A stretch of DNA of 64,000 nucleotides from Chitinophagaceae bacterium (GTDB lineage Bacteria > Bacteroidota > Bacteroidia > Chitinophagales > Chitinophagaceae), in assembly GCA_016720745.1 (NCBI GenBank), contig JADKKA010000019.1:558001-622000 (forward strand), given 5' to 3'. A program made the translations under genes and the position numbers. The notes under the pieces are model-generated. The model was not told where the DNA came from. It did no database searches and saw only the letters and a list, made by a program, of their open reading frames with translations. Of this stretch, positions 46,801-55,153 are shown in pieces (position 1 is the first letter of the stretch; the number at the start of each line of letters is the position of its first letter).

Positions 46801-47179
46801 TATGTACAATTTCGATAACCAGAGTACCGCAGTACTGCGCCGCTGGAGAAAAGAAGGAGATGTAACCGATATTCCAAGAGCCCTGATCAATGGTGGTTAC
46901 AACTGGCTGGGAAGCGATCGTTACGTAGAGGATGCATCATTTGTACGTTTCAGAACCGTTACTGCCCGGTATACATTCTCAAAGAAAGTACTGAGTAAAC
47001 TGAAAATGAAAACCCTCAGTGCTTATATCACCGGCGAGAACCTGGTCACTTTTACCAAGTACCTTGGTCAGAACCCGGAAGTTTCTTTCCGCGGATCAGA
47101 TCCGTTCAGGGTGTCCTATGATAACGCCATGACACCTCCGGCTAAAACATTCACCCTGGGTATCGTTGCAGGATTCTAA
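43898..47179 (+). CDS. SusC/RagA-type TonB-dependent outer-membrane transporter
   Basis: A 1093-residue intact SusC protein. After the signal (T-A-F-A-Q) come the regulatory-like domain (I-R-G-K-V-I-D-K-K-G), a TonB-box-like G-E-V-I-V-L-S, the plug (G-R-L-A-G-V-D-I-T, D-I-K-D-I-T-V-L-K-D-A-A) and a barrel ending F-T-L-G-I-V-A-G-F. Starts at 43898 or 43916 (M-R-K-I-I-Y) are both plausible; the latter gives a tidier signal. It follows the FAS1 lipoprotein by 3 bp and is followed by its SusD after 21 bp. Substrate unknown. Confidence 0.92.
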   Translation: MRNQLYMRKIIYTSTCTLLLLLCFGLTAFAQSLIRGKVIDKKGNPVQGASISVIDADNRILTGTSTDIEGNFVLKNVNSKNRLTITNIGFKSQTIPVGAKTEFAITLEDVSGDLGEVIVLSRPQTTNGMVNISEKDLTTAVSRISAKDMEEMQAASIDQALQGRLAGVDITASSGDPGAAMNIRIRGISSINSTGIPLIVLDGMPLETEIPGDFNFGTADEQGYAQLLNISPADIKDITVLKDAAATAVWGSRASNGVLVITTKRGTIGKPSVNYTFKGSASFVPSPIPLLSGDQYSTLIPEAFMNRTGTPLNTTSVREFNYDPNDPYWYYNYSNNTNWVDAISRTGKLMDHTLSLTGGGEKAKYFASVGYFDQSGITIGTDLKRLNTRINLDYNVSEKIKFFTSISYTHTDQDRNYLGSSSASGEQTIWGMAYIKMPNMSVFQYDELGNLTTNYFSPAANVQGQYSRIYNPVAMADQAKYKVLGERVIPRFQVDYDIVKKVLKATFDIQFDINNTKNSSFLPQIATGRPNTETVVNRAYDGDIDIFTVTSKSNLVYTPRFKNDKHNLISYLSFMTNDYKVVFQEVMTSNTASSLLVDPSIPSRTQNAELQAISGASQTRSIGGIISAQYGYDDKYLFNATLRADGNSRFGPNYRYGLFPSLSFRWRASGEKFLQKVKQLDDLSFRASYGIAGEAPRYDYLFYNTYTTYNFSYLGQAGIYPSRMELSNLKWQTLHGLNAGANISMWKGRFRADLEFYRNRTKDLFFDGLQIASYTGFNSVFLNVGTMDNQGWELAVWTQPYKTKNLTIGFDFNISANENIIREISEFYPNQRGDVTKNGEYLRLLQVNNPFGSFYGYKYKGVFKDKESTIAIGANGKPIIGPNGQTIYMRFNYPTADYVFQPGDAMYEDINHDGNINYLDVVYLGNSNPKLSGGFGPSVTWKNLKVSTFFNFRLGYDVVNGTVMNTTNMYNFDNQSTAVLRRWRKEGDVTDIPRALINGGYNWLGSDRYVEDASFVRFRTVTARYTFSKKVLSKLKMKTLSAYITGENLVTFTKYLGQNPEVSFRGSDPFRVSYDNAMTPPAKTFTLGIVAGF

Positions 47180-47200
47180 AAATTATTATCAATACGAAGT

Positions 47201-48748
47201 ATGAAAAAATATCCGATTTACCTTTTTGCCGCCGCTCTGCTGTTCAGTTCAGCCGGATGTAAAAAATGGCTTGACCTGAAACCACAGGATGGGATCATCA
47301 AGGAAGAGTTTTGGAAAACAAAGGAACAGGTAAGTGCAGCCGTGATTGGGATTTATTCTTCCATGACGGAAAATGCAAGCGGTACTTATGGCCGTACCAA
47401 CTATATTCCCTCATTAGCGGAGCTCTTATTTGTGTACGGGGAAAGCCGGGCCGATAACCTCGCACCAGGCACATTTGCCTCCATTGATGATATTGACCTG
47501 GTCAATGTAAATATCCAGCCCACGAATGTAAATGCCAACTGGCGGCCCTTTTACCGCACCATCAATTTTTGTAATACGGTAATTAAAAAAGCGCCTGAAG
47601 TACTGGCCAACGATAATACGTTTACAAAAACACAGCTGGATAATTACCTGAGTGAAGCCCTCACTGTCAGGGCACTCATGTACTTCTACCTGGTGAGAAC
47701 ATTCGGAGACGTGCCTTTGAAACTCAATCCCACCCTTAGTGATACAGAGATCACGCCTATTCCTAAAACAGGAAAGGACTCAATCCTCTTACAGATTGTA
47801 GCAGATTTACAGGAAGCAGAAACAAAAGCAGTATCAGCTTATGGCGATCCTGCTTCTGATAAAGGAAGGGTTACCCGTTATACCATTAATGCGATACAGG
47901 CTGATGTGTACCTGTGGATGGATCGCTATGCTGATTGTATTTCTGCCTGTGACAAAATCATCAATTCCCAGAAATTTGGCCTGATTCGCGGTGCCACACT
48001 CAACGGACCGTTTGTTGAATACAACGACAACTGGTTCAATACACTTTATTATACAGGTAATTCGAATGAAGGAATTTTTGAACTCCAGTTCGATGCACAA
48101 AGGCTGAATCCTTATTATCCCATGTTCTCATCCAGCATCCCGAGCAGGAGATGGATCATGGCTTCAGATATTATAGACCGGGTATTTACACTGGACCTCA
48201 CCAATAACCTGAACTATGATATCCGGGCCGATGGCGCTTCCGTACGTGCGGCCACCACCACGATCTGGAAATATGTGGGAGCGAACAGCACTTCGCTTCG
48301 GGCGATTGACCAAAGTTATGCGCACTGGTTTTTCTACCGGTATGCCGATATTCTGATGCTGAAAGCTGAAGCACTGAATGAAACAGGACAGGGACAAGCT
48401 GCCCTTGACCTCGTTTATACGATACGACGCAGAGCCAATGCACTTGCCGCCACAGACCTGGCACCTGCGCCAACTGATAAAAACCTGATCCAGGAATTTA
48501 TCCTGCAGGAAAGATCCAGGGAATTTGCTTTTGAAGGCAAAAGATGGTTTGATGTATTGCGCAATGCAAAAAGGAATAATTACCAGCGGCTGAGTCTGCT
48601 TTTAAATATGGTGGCCATCAGCGTGCCTTCCAATATGCAGCAGTCAGCTCAGGCCAAAATGCAGGACAAAAACGCACATTACCTGCCGATCTATATTTAC
48701 GAATTACAGACCAATAAATTATTAGTACAAAACCCATTCTACAGATAA
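47201..48748 (+). CDS. SusD/RagB-family glycan-binding lipoprotein
   Basis: A 515-residue classic SusD protein. The signal ends F-S-S-A-G-C, followed by K-K-W-L-D-L-K-P-Q-D, the usual SusD opening. TPR-like helices carry A-L-M-Y-F-Y-L-V-R-T-F-G-D-V-P, and the C-terminal block E-R-S-R-E-F-A-F-E-G-K-R-W-F-D-V-L is present. It should cap the SusC encoded 21 bp upstream. A FAS1 gene begins 11 bp downstream. Confidence 0.93.
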   Translation: MKKYPIYLFAAALLFSSAGCKKWLDLKPQDGIIKEEFWKTKEQVSAAVIGIYSSMTENASGTYGRTNYIPSLAELLFVYGESRADNLAPGTFASIDDIDLVNVNIQPTNVNANWRPFYRTINFCNTVIKKAPEVLANDNTFTKTQLDNYLSEALTVRALMYFYLVRTFGDVPLKLNPTLSDTEITPIPKTGKDSILLQIVADLQEAETKAVSAYGDPASDKGRVTRYTINAIQADVYLWMDRYADCISACDKIINSQKFGLIRGATLNGPFVEYNDNWFNTLYYTGNSNEGIFELQFDAQRLNPYYPMFSSSIPSRRWIMASDIIDRVFTLDLTNNLNYDIRADGASVRAATTTIWKYVGANSTSLRAIDQSYAHWFFYRYADILMLKAEALNETGQGQAALDLVYTIRRRANALAATDLAPAPTDKNLIQEFILQERSREFAFEGKRWFDVLRNAKRNNYQRLSLLLNMVAISVPSNMQQSAQAKMQDKNAHYLPIYIYELQTNKLLVQNPFYR

Positions 48749-48759
48749 ATCAACAGAGT

Positions 48760-50452
48760 ATGAAAAAAGGATATTTTTCTCTTTTCCTGTTAACTTTTAC
48801 CGCATTAGTGGTACTTGGCGTACTGTCCTGTAAAAAAACAGAGATAGTGGAAACTACCACCAGTGATGTGAATATAGTGGGTTACCTGGACAAGCAGCCC
48901 GACTCTTTCTCCCTGTTCAGACAGATACTGGACCGGACGGAGACATCATCTTTCCTGAATGCTTATGGTGCTTACACCTGTTTTGCACCCACCAACAGTG
49001 GCGTCAGAAAATACCTGACTCTGATCGGAGCTTCTTCTGTAGAAGCAGCTGATCTGAATACGTTGAAAGATATGGTGCGGCTGCATCTGTTGGAAGATAC
49101 TATTTACACAGGATCCTTCACCGATGGCAAACTCCCGGTGATCACGATGTATGGTCAGTACCTGGTAACTTCTGTTGAAAATGCAGGAGGCAGTTCTACT
49201 TATGTAGTGAACCGGCAGGCGGCGGTTACAAAGTCCAATGTAAAAACCGGCAATGGAATTATCCACGTAATTGATAATGTACTCTTACCTGCTACAAAGA
49301 CAATTGCGCAGCAACTGGCGGATAAGCCAGAGTATTCCATCTTCGTACAGGCATTACAGGCCACCGGTTTCTATACAAGGCTGAATACCGTAAGTTCAAA
49401 TCCCGCAGATCGCTGGCTCACTGTTTTTGCTGAAAGCAATCAGGCCCTGGCAGATAGCGGTATCACGAGCTATACCCAACTGAGAGCGAAATATTCTCAA
49501 ACCGGGAATCCGCTGAACAGTAATGACAGCCTGAATATGTATGTGGCTTATCATATTTCCGGAGGATTGAAGTTCCTGGGTGATATCATCGGTACGGCTA
49601 CACATGAAACATTGCTTCCACAGGAAGTTGTCAGCATTAAATTAATTGATCAGGATGTTGTGATAAACCAGGACGTATTTAACGGGGTGCTGGAAATTGG
49701 TGTTACAATTGACCGCGCAAAAAGTGATCGTGCCGCCACCAACGGAGTATTTCCATGATGCCAAAGCACATTTCATGGTCAAGTATAGAAAGCCCACTGC
49801 GCTTTTCTGGGATGTATCCTCATTCGAAGAAATCATGAAACTGCCTGCTTATTACAAAAGGGCAAACTATGATTTTAACAGGCCTACAGAAGCTTCACAA
49901 CCCATCAAAGACAGTTACTGGGGCTGGGGACCACTGGCAGGCACCAATACACTTTCCTATATCTATTCAACAACCAGTTCCATTGCCAATTTTGCGTATA
50001 ATAATGATGTGAATATGCTGCCGATGGGTCTTCCTAACCGACCCGTATGGTGGGAAATGAAAACACCACCAATCATCAAGGGCAGGTACAAAGTATGGGT
50101 TTGCTACCGGGCACAAAAGCAATCTTCCAGTTCCAATATGCTCTGCCAGGTAGAAGTAAATGGTACCCTGATGCAAAGGACCATGAACTTCACAGAGAAC
50201 AGGCCCACTGGTACTGATGCAGAACTGGAAGCCATTGGATGGAAAAGATATACTGAAAACACAACCAATGTTTTTGCTTCCCGTCAGGTTGGTGTCATCG
50301 ACTTTACCACCACCAAACAGCAAACCATCCGGATCACTCCATTGGTGGGAACACAAAACAATAATAACCTCGACATGATTCATTTCATCCCTGTGGATGA
50401 AAACCAGGTCCTGCCCAGGTTCAGACCCGATGGAACCAAGATATTCCTGTGA
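48760..50452 (+). pseudogene. FAS1-domain lipoprotein with C-terminal beta domain, single frameshift
   Basis: Two frames give one protein of about 563 residues. The first (from 48760) has a lipobox signal ending V-L-S-C and two FAS1 units (T-C-F-A-P-T-N-S-G-V, I-I-H-V-I-D-N-V-L, then a degenerate second unit). It stops just after A-A-T-N-G-V-F-P. The second frame resumes as F-H-D-A-K-A-H-F-M-V-K-Y-R-K and runs to 50452 with a region that looks like a beta-sandwich binding domain (K-G-R-Y-K-V-W-V-C-Y, closing D-M-I-H-F-I-P-V). Removing one T from the TTT at 49750-49752 gives N-G-V-F-H-D-A-K, the usual end of a FAS1 unit. It sits between SusD and another FAS1 gene. Confidence 0.8.
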
Positions 50453-50485
50453 TAAACTGTAATACTAAAGAATAAAAGAAGCTGA

Positions 50486-51925
50486 ATGAAAGCAAATTTG
50501 CGATTGATACTATTGCCTGTTTTAGGAGCCCTGTTCCTGCTGGCCGGATGTAAAAAGCTGACAGAAGAACACAATGCAGTTGGTGATCCGGCTTTAAAGA
50601 AAAGCCTGATGCAACTCATAGATGAGAACCCTGACCTCTCCACTTTCGCCGGTTTCCTCCGGCAAACCGGACTGGATAAGGAATTGTCATCCTCAAAAAG
50701 CTTTACCGTTTTTGCACCACAGAACAGTCAGATGCTGGGTATTGATCAGACCATCCTGACAGATGCAGCCAGACTAAAGAAGCTGATCGGGAACCATATC
50801 GCAGGAGAACAACTACGTACTACGACAGTTACTGCAACGTACCGTGTAAAAATGCTGAGTGGTAAGTACCTCAATATGCAGGGTACTGTGATTGGGGATG
50901 TCAATATTTCTAAAGCAGACCAGTATGCATCTAACGGTATTTTACAGATTGTGGATAATCCGCTTCCTGCGCTTGATAATTGTTGGGAATACATGTTGAA
51001 TAACACACAGGCGCCGATCAAACAGAAAAACTATGTGCTCTCTTTGTTCAGGAATGTGTTTGATCCTACCAATGCAGTTGTCATTGGCATCAATCCATCC
51101 ACCGGAGATCCCATCTATCAGCCCGGTACCGATTCGGTATTTACCAATCTTTTCTGGAACAGGGTATTTGACCTGCGTGATGAGAAAAAACAGTTCACCT
51201 ATTTTATGCTCACGGATGGAGCCTGGGATACAGAGAATACCAAGTATGCACCTTATTTCCCTACCTCTACACCTGATAGTTCGGCTTTCACTACTTCCTG
51301 GAATGTGGTGAGGGACTTTGCCGTTGACACGGTTTACAACCCGGCCAACATACCTGATACGATTCTTTCAAAAGATGGCACCAAACTCGGAATTGATCGT
51401 GCTGCCATCGTTCGCACCGTTAAAACAAGTAATGGGATCGTATATGTAATGAGTAAACTGGATGTGATGCCGCTACACAAATTCAAGACCATCATTCTTC
51501 AGGCAGAAAATTATAACAGTACCAGTGTGGACCGCCGTGGCAATACATATTTCAGGGATCGTTTCAACACGGCTACCGGGTTTGACTTCAGGGATATGCT
51601 GGTGCTGGGACATGGTGTGGCCCAATTCAATGTCCGTTACCAGATCAATGAAATGCCGGCTGTAAAGTATAAAGCATACTGGATGGCATTAAATGATTTT
51701 CAGACCGCCACTCACCAGCAACGACTGGCTATAGGAGGTCCGACCGCTGCCACTTTTGCCTATGTGACCGTTCCATTGCTCAACTATAATGAAGTGTATC
51801 TGGGAGAATTTATCAATTCCCGTTACTGGCCCGTATATAATGTATACCTGGTGGCGGCCAACAGCACGACGGCAGCTGTCAACCCGATTGTATGTGATTA
51901 TATTAAACTGGTACCTGGTTTATAA
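50486..51925 (+). CDS. FAS1-domain lipoprotein with C-terminal beta domain
   Basis: A 479-residue lipoprotein, signal ending L-L-A-G-C. A first FAS1 unit (about residues 30-160) shows F-T-V-F-A-P-Q-N-S-Q-M and I-L-Q-I-V-D-N-P-L; a second spans about 165-335 with F-T-Y-F-M-L-T-D-G-A-W and I-V-Y-V-M-S-K-L-D. The last 135 residues form a probable beta-sandwich (A-E-N-Y-N-S-T to D-Y-I-K-L-V-P-G-L), placed as in the frameshifted neighbour. I infer a surface glycan-binding role like SusE/SusF proteins. A SusC gene starts 16 bp downstream. Confidence 0.83.
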   Translation: MKANLRLILLPVLGALFLLAGCKKLTEEHNAVGDPALKKSLMQLIDENPDLSTFAGFLRQTGLDKELSSSKSFTVFAPQNSQMLGIDQTILTDAARLKKLIGNHIAGEQLRTTTVTATYRVKMLSGKYLNMQGTVIGDVNISKADQYASNGILQIVDNPLPALDNCWEYMLNNTQAPIKQKNYVLSLFRNVFDPTNAVVIGINPSTGDPIYQPGTDSVFTNLFWNRVFDLRDEKKQFTYFMLTDGAWDTENTKYAPYFPTSTPDSSAFTTSWNVVRDFAVDTVYNPANIPDTILSKDGTKLGIDRAAIVRTVKTSNGIVYVMSKLDVMPLHKFKTIILQAENYNSTSVDRRGNTYFRDRFNTATGFDFRDMLVLGHGVAQFNVRYQINEMPAVKYKAYWMALNDFQTATHQQRLAIGGPTAATFAYVTVPLLNYNEVYLGEFINSRYWPVYNVYLVAANSTTAAVNPIVCDYIKLVPGL

Positions 51926-51941
51926 ATGCTGAATTAAAATT

Positions 51942-54900
51942 ATGACAACGATGTTTCTTCTTTTTAAACGGTTTTTTGTCTGTTCGCTGGCGATCGCTTT
52001 TATGCCTTTACTGGTTCAACCCGTGCTGGCACAACAACCGGCTAAACTGACAGTCAAAGGGACGGTACTGGATGCTGCATCCAAAAAACCATTGCCTGGT
52101 GCCAGGGTTTCTGTACAAGATTTTTCTGCTGCGATCAGCGATAATAATGGTGCCTTTAGTCTCACCGTGAGAACCTATGATGATAATATCCTCCTGAATG
52201 CAGATGGATATGCACCGGTACAAATTGCGCTGAAAGGCAGGCAGACCATCACCATCAACCTGAATGATGCCAGCCTCCCGAATTTTCAGGAACAGGCGAT
52301 TACGCCATTTGCAAACACAACCCGCAGGGACCTCACGAGTGCATCCGGTGTATTTAACCCCAATGGGGAATGGACCCGCTCTTTAGAAACAGTAGATGCC
52401 CTGTTGCAGGGTCGTGTGGCCGGATTAAACAGTATCCGCCGTTCCGGGACACCCGGTGTGGGAGCGAATTTATTTCTCCGCGGAATCAATTCTCTTTATA
52501 CTACCAATAAGCCGCTGATTGTGGTGGATGGAATGATCTATGATGCCAACGATTACGGTCAGAGTATCATCGCCAATAATTACACCAATCCGCTGGCATT
52601 GCTCAATACACAGGATATCGAAAATATCAGTGTATTAAAAGATGCTGCTTCCATTTATGGTACAAAGGGAGCGAACGGAGCTATCCTGATCACGACGGCA
52701 AGGGCCAGACAACAGGCTACCGTTATTGATTTCGGTGCTTATACTTCTGTAAACCAACGACCTGATTTTTTGCCGGTCATGAGCCCGGATACTTACCGGA
52801 CCTACCTGGGTGAAATTCTCCAGAGCAAGGGCCTCAGTTCATCAGAAATTGCTGCCATGTCATTTATGAAGGATGATACGGCCGGCAATCCTGAATATTA
52901 CCGGTACCATAATTACACACGGTGGCAGGACCAAGTATTTAAAAACAGTGTCACCAATAACTATTACCTGAAAGTTACGGGCGGTGATAATATCGCTACC
53001 TATGCATTAAGTGTGGGTTATGCCCGGAGCAAAGGGGTGATCAATACCACCGATTTAACCCGTTACAATACCCGCTTTAATGCCATTTTCAATTTTTCAA
53101 AAAAGCTGACCGGTACAGCCAACCTCTCTTTTACATTCAATGAGCAAAACCTGAAAGACCAGGGAATTGCTGAAAAAACAGCACCACTTTATCTGTCACT
53201 GGTCAAAGCACCCTTCCTGACCTCCAATGAAGTGAATGAAAAAGGCGTTTTCTCTCCCAACCTGGAAGATGTGGATTTTCTTGGAATCGGTAATCCAACC
53301 GCATTGATCAGGAATATGCAGGCATACAACAAGTATTACCGTTTTGCAGGCGCTTTCCGGTTTAATTATGAAATTAAAAAAGGATTCACCGCTTCCACCA
53401 TCTTTGGGGTAGTGTATGATAAAGTACGGGAGAATATTTTTGTCCCACGTAAAGGGGTGGCCAATGATACGGTGAGCAATGCCGTACTCGATAGCAGACT
53501 GGGTTCACAGGTAAAACGACTTTTCAGCTTCTATACCGATAGCTGGCTGGAGTATAAAAAGACTTTTCAAAATGTTCACAGTTTCCAGACCAGACTGGGA
53601 CTCCGTTATCAGCATAATGATGCAGAACAGGATTACGCACTGGGATTCAATTCAGCAACAGATGAACTGATCAGTGTGCAGAATGGTCTGAATGCACTGC
53701 GTCAGATCGGAGGAGGAATTGGTGAATGGAACTGGATGAATACTTATTTTAACGCAGAATATGGATTCAGAAATAAACTATTCGTGAGTTTGAATGCAGC
53801 CATGGACGGTTCCTCCCGCTTTGGACTGGCCGCCAAAAATGGTCTTTCTCTGGGCGGTGTTAAGTTTGCCGTGCTGCCCTCAATTAATGTAGCCTGGCTT
53901 TTATCGTCAGAACATTTCATGGCGAATTCAAAAATCAGCCTGCTGAAACTCAGGGCTTCTTATGGCATGACGGGTAATGATGATATCGGTAATTATACCA
54001 GCCGCCAGACTTATACATCACAAAGCCTGCTGGGTATACAGGGATTGGTTAGAAACGGAATTCCCAATAGTGCCATTCAGTGGGAGAGCGGTCAGCGGAT
54101 CAACCTGGGACTGGATATCGCAGCCTGGAACGACCGGATCAGTCTGACGGTGGATGTGTATAAAAACAAGACCAGCAACATGCTGGTATATGAAGAATTG
54201 CCGGCCGCAACCGGATTCAGCACCATTGCTACCAATAATGGCAGCATGGAAAATACCGGCATCGACGCCAGCCTCAATATCAGGGTCATCAACAAGCCCG
54301 CCTTTAAATGGGATATCGGATTACAGGCAGGGATGTACCGGAATAAAGTATTGTCAGTACCCAATGGAAGTTTTGTTACCAGCTATGCTGGTGCTGGTAT
54401 CCTGACCCGCAACGGTGAATCGGCCAATCAGTTTTATGGTTGGGTGGCTGATGGGGTTTTCAGCACCACGGCCGAAGCAGCAGCAGCCGGCTTATCTAAA
54501 AAGAATGCAGATGGTTCATTGTCTGCCTTTGCAGCCGGTGATATCCGTTTCCGTGACCTCAACGGTGATAAGCTGATTGATGAATCAGATCGCCAGGTGA
54601 TCGGTGATCCCAATCCGGATTTTACCGGAGGGTTTAGCAACAGTATCGCCTTTCACCGGTTTAAACTGGATGCATTATTTACGTTTTCATCCGGAAACGA
54701 TGTTTACAATTACCTGCGCAACAAACTTGAATCACTGAGCGGGGTAGAAAATCAATTACAAAGTGCAGTAAGAAGATGGAGGGCCGATGGCCAGCAAACC
54801 GATATGCCAAGGGCCAGCTTTGGCGATCCGATGGGCAATAGCCGGTTCAGCAACCGCTGGATTGAAGATGGATCCTACCTGCGTTTAAGGTCGGTATCCC

Positions 54901-55109
54901 TTTCTTACGATTTGCCGGTTAAAAACAAAGATGGCTTTTTGAAAAATGCAGTCATTTATATCACAGGAAATAACCTGCTGACTTTTACAAAGTATATGGG
55001 CTTTGATCCTGAATTCAGTGCCAGTCCCAGTCCTTTGGCACAGGGAATTGACACAGGGCTTGATCCTTTATACCGGACAGCAACCCTGGGAGTAAAACTG
55101 GGATTCTAA
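51942..55109 (+). CDS. SusC/RagA-type TonB-dependent transporter, atypical TonB-box region
   Basis: A 1055-residue SusC protein. Signal ends V-L-A-Q; the regulatory-like domain starts V-K-G-T-V-L-D. The segment between this domain and the plug lacks the usual E-V-V-V-x-G-Y-G motif and reads N-F-Q-E-Q-A-I-T-P-F-A-N-T-T. The plug (G-R-V-A-G-L-N-S-I, D-I-E-N-I-S-V-L-K-D-A-A) and barrel (closing A-T-L-G-V-K-L-G-F) are normal. ATGs at 51942 and 51951 are possible. It follows a FAS1 gene by 16 bp and precedes its SusD by 38 bp. Confidence 0.9.
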   Translation: MTTMFLLFKRFFVCSLAIAFMPLLVQPVLAQQPAKLTVKGTVLDAASKKPLPGARVSVQDFSAAISDNNGAFSLTVRTYDDNILLNADGYAPVQIALKGRQTITINLNDASLPNFQEQAITPFANTTRRDLTSASGVFNPNGEWTRSLETVDALLQGRVAGLNSIRRSGTPGVGANLFLRGINSLYTTNKPLIVVDGMIYDANDYGQSIIANNYTNPLALLNTQDIENISVLKDAASIYGTKGANGAILITTARARQQATVIDFGAYTSVNQRPDFLPVMSPDTYRTYLGEILQSKGLSSSEIAAMSFMKDDTAGNPEYYRYHNYTRWQDQVFKNSVTNNYYLKVTGGDNIATYALSVGYARSKGVINTTDLTRYNTRFNAIFNFSKKLTGTANLSFTFNEQNLKDQGIAEKTAPLYLSLVKAPFLTSNEVNEKGVFSPNLEDVDFLGIGNPTALIRNMQAYNKYYRFAGAFRFNYEIKKGFTASTIFGVVYDKVRENIFVPRKGVANDTVSNAVLDSRLGSQVKRLFSFYTDSWLEYKKTFQNVHSFQTRLGLRYQHNDAEQDYALGFNSATDELISVQNGLNALRQIGGGIGEWNWMNTYFNAEYGFRNKLFVSLNAAMDGSSRFGLAAKNGLSLGGVKFAVLPSINVAWLLSSEHFMANSKISLLKLRASYGMTGNDDIGNYTSRQTYTSQSLLGIQGLVRNGIPNSAIQWESGQRINLGLDIAAWNDRISLTVDVYKNKTSNMLVYEELPAATGFSTIATNNGSMENTGIDASLNIRVINKPAFKWDIGLQAGMYRNKVLSVPNGSFVTSYAGAGILTRNGESANQFYGWVADGVFSTTAEAAAAGLSKKNADGSLSAFAAGDIRFRDLNGDKLIDESDRQVIGDPNPDFTGGFSNSIAFHRFKLDALFTFSSGNDVYNYLRNKLESLSGVENQLQSAVRRWRADGQQTDMPRASFGDPMGNSRFSNRWIEDGSYLRLRSVSLSYDLPVKNKDGFLKNAVIYITGNNLLTFTKYMGFDPEFSASPSPLAQGIDTGLDPLYRTATLGVKLGF

Positions 55110-55153
55110 GCAGTAAACAAATTATTAGAAAGAAAATATTAATTATAATGGGT

